From Planctomycetota bacterium (GTDB taxonomy: Bacteria > Planctomycetota > SZUA-567 > H5-PLA8), in NCBI GenBank assembly GCA_015075375.1, contig JABTUM010000001.1, positions 2,847,201-2,911,200 on the forward strand: a DNA stretch of 64,000 nucleotides. Direction: 5' to 3'. The notes below the pieces were generated by a model. That model was not told the DNA's origin and did not search any database. It worked only from the letters and a program-made list of their open reading frames with translations. The translations under genes were made by a program, and so were the position numbers. Positions within the stretch are counted from its first letter, which is position 1. Each line of letters begins with the position of its first letter. This document shows, one piece after another, positions 16,445-25,587 of this stretch.

Positions 16445-17467
16445 TCAAACCTTCGTCCAATCGAAGTGGCAGCCCAGCGTCTTGGCGCGCTCGTGCAAGA
16501 GCTTCTGGAAGGCCGCTTGGCAATCCTTGGGCTCGAAGACGTGCGTGTTTAGATCGGTCATGCGCATGCGCCCATCTTTGAGGTACTGAAAGAAGAGCTG
16601 GATCATGCGGTTGCGCGTCCAGGGCGTGAAATCGCTCTCGTGCGGCGGCGTGTTGGTCGCGTGCGACGCGATCACGCTCAGGCTCTTGCTGATGATCGCT
16701 CCGGTCAGGTGCTGCCCCGAAGGGGTGCCGGTATCGCCGACCAGCACGAGTTTGCCCAAGCGCCGGAGCAACTGCTGCGCCGACTGGAAGACCTTGTCGT
16801 TGCCGGTGATGTCGTAGACCGCGTCGGCCATGCGCCCCTCGGTGAACTCCTTCACGGCGTCGGCAGCGGCCGCGACATCCAGGTTGATCGCGCGGGTCGC
16901 GCCGTGCCGGCGCGCGATCTCCAGCCGGTCGCTGACCGGATCGATCACGATCAGCTCGCGCGGCCCCAACAGCCTCAGAAACTGGACCGCCATCTGGCCC
17001 AGCGGCCCGGCGCCTACGATCACCAGGTCTTCGCCCAGCGCATGCTGCGCCCGGCGTACACCGTTCTGGACGATGTAGCTCAGCGTCCGCCAGCCTGCGT
17101 CGCGGTCGCTGACGCCGTCCGGCACTTTCAGAAAGTCGCTCGCGGGACCTACAGCGAACTGGCGGTGCGAATGTGTGCTGCTTACGCGGTCGCCGGGGCT
17201 CAAGCCTTCCACGCCCTCGCCCAACGCTTCGACAACGCCGACGAAACTGTAGCCGGAGTGAAACGGATACTTGACCCAATTATCCCAATGACTGCCGGGT
17301 TCGAAGCGCCGCCCGTAGCAGATCGTCTCGGTTCCGGTGCTGACAAGCGTCCAAGTCGCGCGGACCAGCACTTCGCCGCGCCCCGGCGCGCGGACGGGTT
17401 CGCGGACCAGCGCGGCCTTTTCCTTATCCGTAAAGACCACGACCTGCATCTCGGTGGGCAGCGCCAT
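16445..17467 (-). CDS. MDR-family (zinc-type alcohol dehydrogenase-like) oxidoreductase
   Basis: 340 residues. The N-terminal GroES-like domain contains SGYSFVGVVEALGEGVEGLSPGDRV, and the Rossmann domain contains VGAGPLGQMAVQFL. At the position of the usual first zinc Cys it has STGTE, and the four-Cys structural zinc lobe is absent, so it is a member of the zinc-poor branch of the medium-chain dehydrogenases. Such proteins often oxidise or reduce sugar-derived alcohols and neighbour Gfo/Idh genes. The ATG at 17467 follows AGGAGG; an ATG ten codons upstream is less likely. Substrate unknown. Confidence 0.82.
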   Translation of the reverse strand: MALPTEMQVVVFTDKEKAALVREPVRAPGRGEVLVRATWTLVSTGTETICYGRRFEPGSHWDNWVKYPFHSGYSFVGVVEALGEGVEGLSPGDRVSSTHSHRQFAVGPASDFLKVPDGVSDRDAGWRTLSYIVQNGVRRAQHALGEDLVIVGAGPLGQMAVQFLRLLGPRELIVIDPVSDRLEIARRHGATRAINLDVAAAADAVKEFTEGRMADAVYDITGNDKVFQSAQQLLRRLGKLVLVGDTGTPSGQHLTGAIISKSLSVIASHATNTPPHESDFTPWTRNRMIQLFFQYLKDGRMRMTDLNTHVFEPKDCQAAFQKLLHERAKTLGCHFDWTKV

Positions 17468-17538
17468 ACGCGAATCCTCCTGGAAGGTGGCTTCCACGAT
17501 ACGTGGCGGGCGAGCGGTCGCAAGTGGTCCAAAGGGGC

Positions 17539-17567
17539 TTGGCGCGCAAGCGGAGGGCGAGTAGGCT
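17539..17567 (+). promoter_or_regulatory. Putative promoter of the 47-residue membrane protein
   Basis: TTGGCG (17539-17544), 17-base spacer, TAGGCT (17562-17567), in the divergent gap between the dehydrogenase and the small gene. It would give a leader of about 55 bases. Confidence 0.35.
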
Positions 17568-17627
17568 CATCTTTCGTACCTGGACCGATGTTACGAACCG
17601 GATCGACGGTCATACAAGGAGACCACC

Positions 17628-17771
17628 ATGCTGCTGGCTCACGTTACGCCCACCGACGCGCCCGTTATCTCCGCCGTAGTGGCGCTGGCTTTCGCGCTGG
17701 GCCTGGTGGCTGGGTTCGGCATCGCCTGGGTGCTTTTGCGCGTCAAGCAGGCGAAGGTGAAAGACCGCTAA
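17628..17771 (+). CDS. Small single-pass membrane protein
   Basis: 47 residues: a short exterior N-terminus, one hydrophobic helix (VISAVVALAFALGLVAGFGI), then a basic tail (LRVKQAKVKDR), which predicts the tail in the cytoplasm. AAGGAG is placed seven bases before the ATG and a strong terminator follows 27 bases after the stop, so this is a complete small transcription unit. I know no family. The regular promoter, ribosome binding site and terminator make it a real gene despite its size. Confidence 0.65.
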   Translation: MLLAHVTPTDAPVISAVVALAFALGLVAGFGIAWVLLRVKQAKVKDR

Positions 17772-17798
17772 TCGCCGTTTCGGCGCATGACCTTCCAT

Positions 17799-17835
17799 AA
17801 AACGGGCCGCCCTGGGGCGGCCCGTTTTGTTTTGA
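17799..17835. terminator. Bidirectional intrinsic terminator
   Basis: AAAACGGGCCGCC (17799-17811) pairs with GGCGGCCCGTTTT (17816-17828) around a CTGG loop, a 13-bp perfect stem. T runs follow on the plus strand (TTTTGTTTT) and, by the AAAA arm, on the minus strand. It ends both the 47-residue gene and secA, which converge here. Confidence 0.9.
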
Positions 17836-17858
17836 TGCAAGTCCGGCGGCGTACGCGG

Positions 17859-20800
17859 TCAGCCGCCCAGCTTGGCTTTGCCGCGGATCTCGGCGCCCTT
17901 GGAGGCGTCGCCGTCGTAGGTGTCGCCGAACTGTCCGTGGCATTTCTTGAACTTCTTGCCGCTGCCGCACGGACAGGCTTCGTTGGGCATCACTTTCCGG
18001 CCGCTGCGCCGGATCGTCTCGATGGCCTTCAGGTCCGCGCCGCCGTGTTCGGAATGCGCGGCCATCTCCTCGCTGCCGCCCGTCGCGGGCGCGGCCTCGA
18101 ACGCGCTCTTGGCGTCCTCCTTGATCGTCTCGGCCTTCTCGAGGTTCCAGACGCTCTGGACCTGCTGGCTGGCGACCGGGTTGTCCACCTGCAGGCGGAA
18201 GACCATCGTCGCGGCCTGGTCCTTCATTTTATTAAACATCTCTTCGAACAGCTCGAAGCCTTCGCGCTTGTACTCCAGTTTCGGATCCTTTTGAGCGTAC
18301 CCGCGCAGGTGGATGCCTTCGCGCAGCACGTCCATGCTCTGAAGGTGCTCCTTCCACTTGGTGTCCATCAGGTCGAGCAGCAGGAAGCGCTCGATCAGGC
18401 GCAGTTTGCGCTGCTTCGAGAAGCTCTTGACCGTCGTGGGCAGCATGCCCGACGCGATCAGCTCGTCGTTGACGTTGATCTCTTCCGGACGCATGCCGGA
18501 GGCTTCGGCGAGCTTGCGCCGCACCATGGCCGCCTTCTGTTCCGGCGGCAGCGCCACTTCCTCGGCGGTGTACGTGACCAGGTGCTCGCGCGAGATCTCC
18601 ATCTCGCCCAGCTCCTGGTCGCGCTTCTCGTATTTCTCCTGCACCTGCTTGACGAACATCTCTTCCACTTCGTTCAGCGGAAGCCCGTCGAGCCGTTCGA
18701 AGGGCACGTCCAGGTCGAACTTCTTGAAAATGGCCTGATGAATCCCGCGCAGCGTTTCGGTTCCGGGGTGGTCTTCGCCGCCGGCTTCCGCGCGAACCGT
18801 CAGTGCGACGACGTCTTCCAGCCAGCCGGTCATCGTTTCCTTCAGTTCCTTCCACTCCAGCACTTTCTGGCGCAGGCCGTAGATCAGCTTGCGCTGCTCG
18901 TTCATCACTTCGTCGTACTCGAGCAGCCGGCGGCGCATGCCGAAGTTGTGTTCTTCGACGCGGCGCTGCGCTTTCTCGATGCTGCGGCTGACCAGCTTCG
19001 ACTCGATCGCCGCGCCGTCCTTCATGCCGCTGCGGCGCAGGAAGTCGCGCACCCAGTCTTTTGCGAAAACGCGCATCAGGTCGTCGTCGAGGCTCAGGAA
19101 GAAGCGGCTCGAGCCGGGGTCGCCCTGGCGCCCCGAGCGCCCGCGAAGCTGGTTGTCGATGCGCCGGGCTTCGTGCCGTTCGGTGCCGATGATGTGCAGC
19201 CCGCCCAGTTCGCGCACGCTCGTGGCCAGCTTCAGATGCGGGAAGCCGTGCGTATCCCAGAACTTCTCCAGCGCCTTGCGGCGCAGTTCCTGCGGCGTTT
19301 CCTTGTAGGTCTTGTCGTCCAGGAAATTCTTGGCCCAGTACCCGTCGAGATGCGCCTGCATCTCTTCCTTGCTGCGGTTGGTCTCGAAATTACGCGGCGC
19401 GAGCGTCCAGTCGCAGTCGCTGAGGCGGATTTCCTGCCAGAATTCGATCAACTGCTCGAAGCTGAATTCGCGCAGCAGGATGTCCGTCCCGCGTCCGGCC
19501 ATGTTGGTGGCGACGGTGACCGCGCCCAACTCGCCGGCCTTCGCGACGATCAGCGCCTCCTTCTCGTGGTACTTCGCGTTCAAGACGCTGAACTGGTTGC
19601 GGAAGCCGCGGCGTTCGAGCTGCCCGGCGAGCCGTTCGGACTTTTCGACCGAGGTCGTGCCCACCAGGATCGGGCGGCCGGCCGCGCGGTAACGTTCGAT
19701 CTCTTCGCAGATCGCGTCCCACTTTTCCTTCTCGGTGCCGTAAATCACGTCGGCGTGGTTGACGCGCCGCAACGGCCGGTTCGTCGGGATGCTCGCCACT
19801 TCCAGCTTGTAGATCTTGCCGAATTCCTTCGACTCGGTCACCGCGGTGCCGGTCATTCCGGCCAGCTTCTTGTACAGCTTGAAGAAGTTCTGGATCGTGA
19901 CGGTGGCGAGGGTCTGGGATTCGGCCTCGAGTTGCAGGCGTTCGCCGGCGAGGATTTCCTTGGCTTCGACGGACTGGTGCAGGCCGTCGGACCAGCGCCG
20001 TCCGTACATCAGCCGTCCGGTGTACTCGTCGACGATGATGACTTCCAGCTTCCCTTCGCGGCCCTGGGTGACTTCGTATTCCTTGCCCTTTTTGTACAGC
20101 TCTTTGGCCTTCAGCGCGTTGCTGATGAAGTGCGGCCAGTCCATGTGCTGCCCGGTGTAGAAGTTATCGATATTCAGGAAGCGTTCGCTTTCCTGAATGC
20201 CCGCCTGAGTCAGCGCGACGCCATGGTCTTTTTCGTCGACCATGTAATGGCCTTCGCGAGGTTCTTCGAAGCTGCCCTGCAGGCGCAGCTCCTCGACCCG
20301 GACCTGTTCCTCGTCGGGCACGCGCATCAAGTGAGCCGCCAGCTTCGCCGCGACATGAAACTTCTCGATCTCGCCCTTCTCGGGCGCGCCGCTGATGATC
20401 AGCGGCGTGCGCGCTTCGTCGATCAGGATGCTGTCCACCTCGTCGATGATCGCGAAGTGCCGCACCTGCTGCACCTGCCGCTCGGCCTCCAGCTTCATGT
20501 TGTCGCGCAAGTAGTCGAAGCCGAACTCGGCGTTGGTGCCGTAGACGATGTCGCAGGCGTAGATCGGATGGCGTTCCCAACTGTCCATGTTGGACTGGAT
20601 CGCGCCGCAGGTCATGCCCAGCATCTCGAAGATCGGGCGGTTCCAGTCGCAGTCGCGCTTGGCCAGGTAGTCGTTGACCGTGACGACGTGCACGTACGCG
20701 TACTCGTCCTTCCGCCGCGGCAGCGCGTTCAGGTAGCTGGGCAGGCTGGCGACCAGCGTCTTGCCTTCGCCCGTCACCATTTCCGCGATGGTGTTGTTGT

Positions 20801-21149
20801 GCAGGACCATGCCGCCGATCAACTGCACATCGAAATGCCGCATGCCCAGGGTGCGCTTGCTGGCCTCGCGCACCAGCGCGAAGGCCTCGTGCAGGATACG
20901 GTCGAGGTACTGCTCGATCTTCCCGTTCTCGTCCGCTTTGGGATCCTTCTCGCGGATCGCCGCGATCTCCTTGCGGAACGCGACGGTCCTCTCGCCCAAC
21001 TGCGCATCGGTCAGCTTGCTGAACTGAGCTTCCAGCGCGTTGATGGCTTCCACGCGCGGCGCCAGGCGTTTGACGATCTTTGCCGACCGGGAACCGAAGA
21101 CGGTCCCGATCAAGCTGCCCACGAATTCGGTAAGGTCATCCACGTTCAT
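17859..21149 (-). CDS. secA: Preprotein translocase ATPase SecA
   Basis: 1096 residues, longer than E. coli SecA (901) as in several other phyla. MVTGEGKT is Walker A, DEVDSILIDEARTPL is Walker B with the DEAD-like box, and NMAGRGTDI and GRSGRQGDPGSSRFFLSL are the second-domain helicase motifs. The C-terminus holds the zinc motif CPCGSGKKFKKCHG that binds SecB or the ribosome. Extra length lies in the second nucleotide-binding and scaffold regions. SecA pushes unfolded proteins through SecYEG, which the many signal-peptide proteins here need. AAGGAG sits eight bases before the chosen ATG; an upstream ATG 12 codons earlier is rejected for that reason. Confidence 0.96.
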   Translation of the reverse strand: MNVDDLTEFVGSLIGTVFGSRSAKIVKRLAPRVEAINALEAQFSKLTDAQLGERTVAFRKEIAAIREKDPKADENGKIEQYLDRILHEAFALVREASKRTLGMRHFDVQLIGGMVLHNNTIAEMVTGEGKTLVASLPSYLNALPRRKDEYAYVHVVTVNDYLAKRDCDWNRPIFEMLGMTCGAIQSNMDSWERHPIYACDIVYGTNAEFGFDYLRDNMKLEAERQVQQVRHFAIIDEVDSILIDEARTPLIISGAPEKGEIEKFHVAAKLAAHLMRVPDEEQVRVEELRLQGSFEEPREGHYMVDEKDHGVALTQAGIQESERFLNIDNFYTGQHMDWPHFISNALKAKELYKKGKEYEVTQGREGKLEVIIVDEYTGRLMYGRRWSDGLHQSVEAKEILAGERLQLEAESQTLATVTIQNFFKLYKKLAGMTGTAVTESKEFGKIYKLEVASIPTNRPLRRVNHADVIYGTEKEKWDAICEEIERYRAAGRPILVGTTSVEKSERLAGQLERRGFRNQFSVLNAKYHEKEALIVAKAGELGAVTVATNMAGRGTDILLREFSFEQLIEFWQEIRLSDCDWTLAPRNFETNRSKEEMQAHLDGYWAKNFLDDKTYKETPQELRRKALEKFWDTHGFPHLKLATSVRELGGLHIIGTERHEARRIDNQLRGRSGRQGDPGSSRFFLSLDDDLMRVFAKDWVRDFLRRSGMKDGAAIESKLVSRSIEKAQRRVEEHNFGMRRRLLEYDEVMNEQRKLIYGLRQKVLEWKELKETMTGWLEDVVALTVRAEAGGEDHPGTETLRGIHQAIFKKFDLDVPFERLDGLPLNEVEEMFVKQVQEKYEKRDQELGEMEISREHLVTYTAEEVALPPEQKAAMVRRKLAEASGMRPEEINVNDELIASGMLPTTVKSFSKQRKLRLIERFLLLDLMDTKWKEHLQSMDVLREGIHLRGYAQKDPKLEYKREGFELFEEMFNKMKDQAATMVFRLQVDNPVASQQVQSVWNLEKAETIKEDAKSAFEAAPATGGSEEMAAHSEHGGADLKAIETIRRSGRKVMPNEACPCGSGKKFKKCHGQFGDTYDGDASKGAEIRGKAKLGG

Positions 21150-21252
21150 CGAACCGGCTCCTTCATGCTTCCAACCACGGCGCATGCCACGAATGCAGGA
21201 CGGCCATCGGGCCGCCCGCGAACGCTACGCAGTTAAAGTGGGGAAGCGAAAC

Positions 21253-21624
21253 TTAAGGCGCGGAGGTTTGACGCGAACCGTGCGACGGATCCTGCCAAGC
21301 CGTGCGCGGCGCGGACGTCTCGGCGCGCTCGTTCAGGCGGATCGTCGTAACCGGCCCCGTCTGGGCAGTAGGGTTCTGCCGTTGGGGTGCGGTTAAGCGG
21401 TCGAGCGTGTGGATCGTTTCGGCGGCCTGCCGCGCCAAGGCGCTGCGCGTGCCGCGCGCGGCATGCGTGGCGCCGCCGCTGACAGCCCAACTCAGATCCA
21501 GTTGCACCGGACCGGTCCACGGAGCATCCTGCGCGGCGGCTTGAGCGCTTACGGCGGTGGCAAGCACCATCGCAGCCGAAGCGCCGATACGTAAGCGGCT
21601 TCGCGGAGCGGTATCCATCTTCAT
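21253..21624 (-). CDS. Hypothetical secreted small protein
   Basis: About 123 residues with a signal peptide (ASAAMVLATAVSAQAAAQ, cleavage near AQA-AAQ). The mature 90 residues are polar, rich in Arg, Thr and Ala, with no motif. AGGA lies eight bases before the chosen ATG at 21624; two other ATG codons are within three residues. It lies upstream of secA on the same strand. No family recognised. A secreted basic protein of this kind could be periplasmic, but nothing shows its role. Confidence 0.5.
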   Translation of the reverse strand: MKMDTAPRSRLRIGASAAMVLATAVSAQAAAQDAPWTGPVQLDLSWAVSGGATHAARGTRSALARQAAETIHTLDRLTAPQRQNPTAQTGPVTTIRLNERAETSAPRTAWQDPSHGSRQTSAP

Positions 21625-21726
21625 AATGCGCATCCTAGCGATCCGACCCCGTGAAGTCTACGGCTTTCGAGAGACCTGCGCGAACCGGCGCCGGCAAACT
21701 CGAGTACAGGGGAGAGACCCAGCAGC

Positions 21727-22311
21727 ATGCTTTTCAAACAGCCGATTCTTGAAGCGATCGTAACCGGACAGGTGCGCCTGGCCTTCCGGCGCTGGAAGAA
21801 GGCCCGCGTGAAAGCCGGTTCGACCCTGCGCACACCGGCCGGTGTGCTTGTAGTCACCTGCCTTGAAACGTGTAGCGAAGAATCCATTGGCCCATCCGAA
21901 GTGCGCTTGGCCGGGTACGCCTCGAAAGCCGAACTACTGAATGACTTAAATGCCCATGGGCCAGGCAGCGTGTACCGGATCGAATTGCGTTTCCTAGGGT
22001 CCGATCCTCGGATTGCCTTACGCCAGCGCGCCCGCTTGAGCGCTTCAGATCGGGCGGAGATCGCGCGCAGGCTTAAACGGTTGGATGTTGCGAGCCGGTG
22101 GGGGCCCTGGACGAGCAGGGTGCTGGCGCTGATACACGACCATCCTGGGCTTCGAGCCACCGAGTTGGCGGCCAAGGCCGGACGTGAGGTACACCTGTTT
22201 AAGAACGATGTGCGGAAACTCAAGGAACTGGGATTGACCGAAAGCCTCCAACCGGGCTACCGCTTGAGCCCTCGCGGCAGATCTTGGTTGCACGAAGTGA
22301 GGTCAGTATGA
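21727..22311 (+). CDS. ASCH-domain protein with C-terminal winged-helix-like domain
   Basis: 194 residues. The first 100 match the ASCH fold, a PUA-like domain: LFKQPILEAIVTGQVRLAFRRWKK, then VKAGSTLRTPAGVLVV and YRIELRFLGSDPRIALR. ASCH proteins are thought to bind RNA or modified nucleotides. Residues 115-194 resemble a winged helix (TSRVLALIHDHPGLRATELA, then DVRKLKELGLTESL), which in relatives accompanies this exact ASCH subtype. A GGGAGAGA site precedes the ATG. Codon use is a little less GC-rich than nearby genes. The job is unknown; nucleic-acid binding is the reasonable guess. Confidence 0.75.
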   Translation: MLFKQPILEAIVTGQVRLAFRRWKKARVKAGSTLRTPAGVLVVTCLETCSEESIGPSEVRLAGYASKAELLNDLNAHGPGSVYRIELRFLGSDPRIALRQRARLSASDRAEIARRLKRLDVASRWGPWTSRVLALIHDHPGLRATELAAKAGREVHLFKNDVRKLKELGLTESLQPGYRLSPRGRSWLHEVRSV

Positions 22312-22426
22312 AGATCCTTGGCATTGAGCTTGCGTTTACCCTTATTGCAGGGCTTGAGTTGAAGCAAAATGCGACGAAATGAAAACCGTTGAAATGATGG
22401 AACATATGATTTCGAAAGGACTTACC

Positions 22427-22996
22427 ATGAAGAAATCGCAATCAGAATCAACCTTCTGGACAGAGCTGGTTCGGCAGCTTGAAGGGTATGCTTTTGTGGC
22501 TCGGTGCGATGGTCAGATCCTCGATGCGAACCAGGCCGGTTGGGTCTTTTTGGAGCGGTGGCGACGGGAGCGCGGGGGCTGGGAGTTACCGGCTTGGCTG
22601 TTGACCGTCGAAGAAGCGCACGTGCAGGGCATGGAAGATGAACAGGAGTTGGAACTTAGACTTTCGGGCGGGCGAAGCTATCGGTTGCGTGCGTCGGTGG
22701 TCCCGGATTCCGAGCGCGATGCGCGGGGGCCGCAATTCATTGTGCAAGCCGACGAAGTTTTAGGCCGGGCCGAGCTACCTCTGCGTAAGTTGCGGGAGCG
22801 CTACCACTTAACGCAACGCGAGGCCGAAGCGCTGAGCTTGCTTCTGAGCGGCCGGTCGAATTCGGAAGTAGGCCGGATGCTGGACATGGCGCCGGTTGAG
22901 GCAAAACGGATCGCGCGCCGAGTACGAGTTAAACTGGGCGAGGCGGCTGGGTTGCTGCACGCCAAGCCCGCCAGCGACGTCTTCAGTCTTTCGTAG
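22427..22996 (+). CDS. LuxR-type transcriptional regulator with PAS-like sensor
   Basis: 189 residues. The first 110 look like a PAS domain (LEGYAFVARCDGQILDANQAG), which might sense a small ligand or redox state. The last 65 are a GerE/LuxR helix-turn-helix: YHLTQREAEALSLLLSGRSN followed by SEVGRMLDMAPVEAKRIARRVRVKLG. AAAGGA seven bases before the ATG at 22427 supports this start; an ATG 16 codons earlier has none. The 3' end overlaps the convergent hydrolase gene by 14 bases. The regulated genes are not obvious. Confidence 0.75.
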   Translation: MKKSQSESTFWTELVRQLEGYAFVARCDGQILDANQAGWVFLERWRRERGGWELPAWLLTVEEAHVQGMEDEQELELRLSGGRSYRLRASVVPDSERDARGPQFIVQADEVLGRAELPLRKLRERYHLTQREAEALSLLLSGRSNSEVGRMLDMAPVEAKRIARRVRVKLGEAAGLLHAKPASDVFSLS

Positions 22997-24263
22997 CCGC
23001 CCCGCAGCGGCATACCGCTTGGACCTGCTTCTTCAACCACTCGGTTTTCGTAAAGCCCATGTGCCCTCCGTAGGGGAGCACGGTGAGTTGCTCGGACGGT
23101 GCGAGCGCTCGCAGGCGGTCAAGTTCGGACGGTTCGTTCAGCGGATCGTCGGCCGCGATGATCAGGCGTACCGACTTGGGCATGCGGCTCATGAGCTGCA
23201 CGGTGTCGCCGGAAGCCCATAGATCGTCGATGGTGCGCACCACGCCTTTCTCATTCCAATAACGATAAACCATGCGGTGAATATAGCTTTCGAAGCTCCA
23301 GGTCGACGCCATATCGCGCCGGTACTGGTCGCTGTGCTGGGACGCGCTGGGCAACTGCCCCAGCTTGTAGCGCGAATCGGCGTAGTCGATGACCTCTTTC
23401 AAATCGAGACGGAAGGCGGCGGCGATGCCGGCCATCATCTCTTCGTCGGTGAAGGGAATCGCCTCACCGGGGCCGACGGGCTGGTGATCCAGCAGGTCGC
23501 CGCCGAGCTTGGCAAGGGTGTAGTTCCAGCGGTAGCGGCGATAGAAGTCGTCGAGGCGGCGCGCGGCGCTATGCATGTTCACGGGCGGCGAAACGGCCAG
23601 GATCGCCTCCGGGCGCAGCGGAACTTCGCCGCTCTGCGCCAAGTCCATCCAGTTCAGGGCCATGATGCCGCCGTAGCTGGCGCCCAACAGGACCACACCG
23701 GTCACCTTGTCCTTGTTGTCTTTCTGTTGAACCAGCGTGTTGACGATCTGAGCCGAGAGACGGGCCTCTTCGCGCACGTAGCCCGGCACGCCGTGGCGGG
23801 AGCGTTCGTTAAAGGCCGGCAGGAAGGGCGAATCGAAGGTGACGACATGGCAGCCGGCGTCGAACATCTGCTGCTTCCACAACTGGGCAATCTTGTTCTT
23901 GCTGCGCGAGCCCAGCCCCAGCAGCAGGACGGCCAAGCGCGCGGGCTGATTTTGCCACATCACGCGGACCTTGAGGTCTTTCTCGAAGCCGGGGATGCCC
24001 TTGAGCTTCACCTCGTTTTCGCCCAGCAGTTTGGGCTCGTCGAAGCTGAAGGCGGTGATGGTCGCGTAATAGCCGTTGGTGATGCGGTAGTCGAAATCGG
24101 CCGGGGCGACTTCGACGCTGGGGCTGCCGTTCTCCAGCCCGACGGCTTGGGGCACGGTGGCGGTATCTTCGCTGGCTCCTACGGCCGGGCGCGACCACGC
24201 GCAGCACGTGGACGCGAACAGGCATACGGCGAGCAAGCGGGATTGGCGCACGGCAACGGTCAT
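22983..24263 (-). CDS. Secreted alpha/beta hydrolase
   Basis: 426 residues with a signal peptide (LLAVCLFASTCCAWSRPAVGA). The hydrolase fold spans about 100-420: GASYGG is the nucleophile elbow with the catalytic Ser, IIAADDPLN supplies a likely Asp and YGGHMG the His. This gives a complete triad. It lacks motifs of specific lipases or acetyl xylan esterases, so the substrate is open. Export suggests an ester or polymer substrate in the periplasm. Its final 14 bases overlap the end of the LuxR-type gene on the other strand. Confidence 0.78.
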   Translation of the reverse strand: MTVAVRQSRLLAVCLFASTCCAWSRPAVGASEDTATVPQAVGLENGSPSVEVAPADFDYRITNGYYATITAFSFDEPKLLGENEVKLKGIPGFEKDLKVRVMWQNQPARLAVLLLGLGSRSKNKIAQLWKQQMFDAGCHVVTFDSPFLPAFNERSRHGVPGYVREEARLSAQIVNTLVQQKDNKDKVTGVVLLGASYGGIMALNWMDLAQSGEVPLRPEAILAVSPPVNMHSAARRLDDFYRRYRWNYTLAKLGGDLLDHQPVGPGEAIPFTDEEMMAGIAAAFRLDLKEVIDYADSRYKLGQLPSASQHSDQYRRDMASTWSFESYIHRMVYRYWNEKGVVRTIDDLWASGDTVQLMSRMPKSVRLIIAADDPLNEPSELDRLRALAPSEQLTVLPYGGHMGFTKTEWLKKQVQAVCRCGAATKD

Positions 24264-24397
24264 GGTCTGGGGACTCCTCGGCGCGCAGGAGGCAAAACGC
24301 GGCGTGGCCGCGAGCGAGCGCGAACACCATTCTAGGATAGGTTTAACAAGGCCGTAAAGTCCAGCGCATCCTCTACGATTCCACGGCCCTGAAAAGC

Positions 24398-25111
24398 CTA
24401 TTTTCGCGGTGTTTTTACCTTTTCCGCAAAGTGTTTACCGTCAAAGGGACAGCAGGGTTCCAACGGGCAGCCGTCGCAGCGCGGATGTGGCGCTTTGCAG
24501 TACTTTCGGCCGTGCGCGATCATGCGATGCCCGAACGCCACCCAATCTTCGGCTGGCAGCAGGGCCGCCAGATCGTGTTCAACTTTGACCGGGTCTTCGT
24601 TTCGGGTGAGCCCCAACCGCCGCGACAATCGCCCTACGTGGGTATCGACCACCATGCCTGGAATCCCGAACGCGTTTCCGAGGACTACATTCGCGGTTTT
24701 GCGGCCCACGCCCCGGAGTTTGACGAGCGCTTCCAGATCTTGGGGCACTTCGCCGCCGTGCCGTTCCACGATGTCCCGGCAGGCTTCCCGGATCGACTGG
24801 GCTTTGTTGCGAAAGAAGCCCGTCGATTGAATCGCGCGCTCCAGTTCGCCCGGGTCCGAAGCGGCGAACGCCTGTGCGTCCGGATATTTCGCGAAGAGCC
24901 CCGGCGTCACCTGATTGACCCGGGCGTCGGTGCATTGCGCCGAAAGGATCGTCGCCACCAGGAGTTGCAGCGGACTGTGGTAGTACAGCCAACAATGCGC
25001 ATCGGGATAGGCGGCTTTTAACCCGGCATTCACTCGGGCGGCCTGCTCGGCCAGCTTGAGTGCAGGCTTGCGCGGGGTGCGTTTGGTGCGCGGTGGAGCA
25101 GTGCGGCTCAT
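24398..25111 (-). CDS. nth: Endonuclease III
   Basis: 237 residues, a DNA glycosylase/AP lyase for oxidised pyrimidines. The helix-hairpin-helix LVKLRGVGRKTANVV has the catalytic Lys, and MVVDTHVGR the catalytic Asp. The C-terminus has the 4Fe-4S loop C-x6-C-x2-C-x4/5-C (CKAPHPRCDGCPLEPCC). The first 25 residues are a basic extension (RTKRTPRKPALK) that may help DNA binding. The ATG follows an AAGGGG site. Stand-alone gene. Confidence 0.95.
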   Translation of the reverse strand: MSRTAPPRTKRTPRKPALKLAEQAARVNAGLKAAYPDAHCWLYYHSPLQLLVATILSAQCTDARVNQVTPGLFAKYPDAQAFAASDPGELERAIQSTGFFRNKAQSIREACRDIVERHGGEVPQDLEALVKLRGVGRKTANVVLGNAFGIPGMVVDTHVGRLSRRLGLTRNEDPVKVEHDLAALLPAEDWVAFGHRMIAHGRKYCKAPHPRCDGCPLEPCCPFDGKHFAEKVKTPRK

Positions 25112-25246
25112 GCCCCTTTTCTAGAAGGTTTCCGCCCGCGTGCCAGCGTGCGTTGACCCTGATTCCCGGCTGCATTACCATAACAAATCCTAAAGTGAGG
25201 TGACGTAAACCATTATCGAGGGGTTCTGGATTGGAGCTTGAAGCTT

Positions 25247-25465
25247 ATGCTGACTTGCAAAGTCAAAGTGGATGACATGCAGTGCAACGGCTGTGCGGCT
25301 CGCGTGCAGCAGTCGCTGATGCAGGTCGGGGGCGTGGTCAAAGTCATCACGTCGCTGGACGACCACTGCGTGGAAGTGACCTTCGACGACGGGAAGGTGG
25401 GGGAGGTCGATTTGCGCGCGGCGCTGCGCAAGGCGGGGTTCCTGAAGGCCGCGGATGTGCGCTGA
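25247..25465 (+). CDS. Heavy-metal-associated (CopZ-like) domain protein
   Basis: 72 residues, one ferredoxin-like HMA domain. MQCNGCA contains the metal-binding Cys13 and Cys16, and the two beta-alpha-beta units follow. Such proteins carry copper(I) or other soft metals in the cytoplasm and pass them to P-type ATPases. No ATPase or regulator is adjacent, so the partner is elsewhere. GGAG ten bases before the ATG decides the start over a TTG three codons earlier. Confidence 0.85.
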   Translation: MLTCKVKVDDMQCNGCAARVQQSLMQVGGVVKVITSLDDHCVEVTFDDGKVGEVDLRAALRKAGFLKAADVR

Positions 25466-25587
25466 ATGGGCGGCGCGATGGGTTCGAGGCGCGCCGATTC
25501 ACCTGAAACTAAGAAGCAGAGGCTTGGGCTCGTCCGCAGGCGCACGGGCGTATTGCGGCGGCTTGGCTTAATAAGGGGAGAAGGTAC

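Noticed and set aside
16335..16445. Peptide reading TTERTEH on the minus strand
   Set aside because: Part of a non-coding dispersed repeat, not a gene; no ribosome binding site and the arms are inverted repeats.
17787..21236. A very long open frame on the plus strand opposite secA
   Set aside because: It is a mirror of the GC-rich secA codons. The translation is repetitive His/Leu/Val-rich sequence with no domain, and secA is certain.
25466..25587. GGTTCGAGGC resembling a tRNA T-arm
   Set aside because: No acceptor, D or anticodon stems can be built around it.
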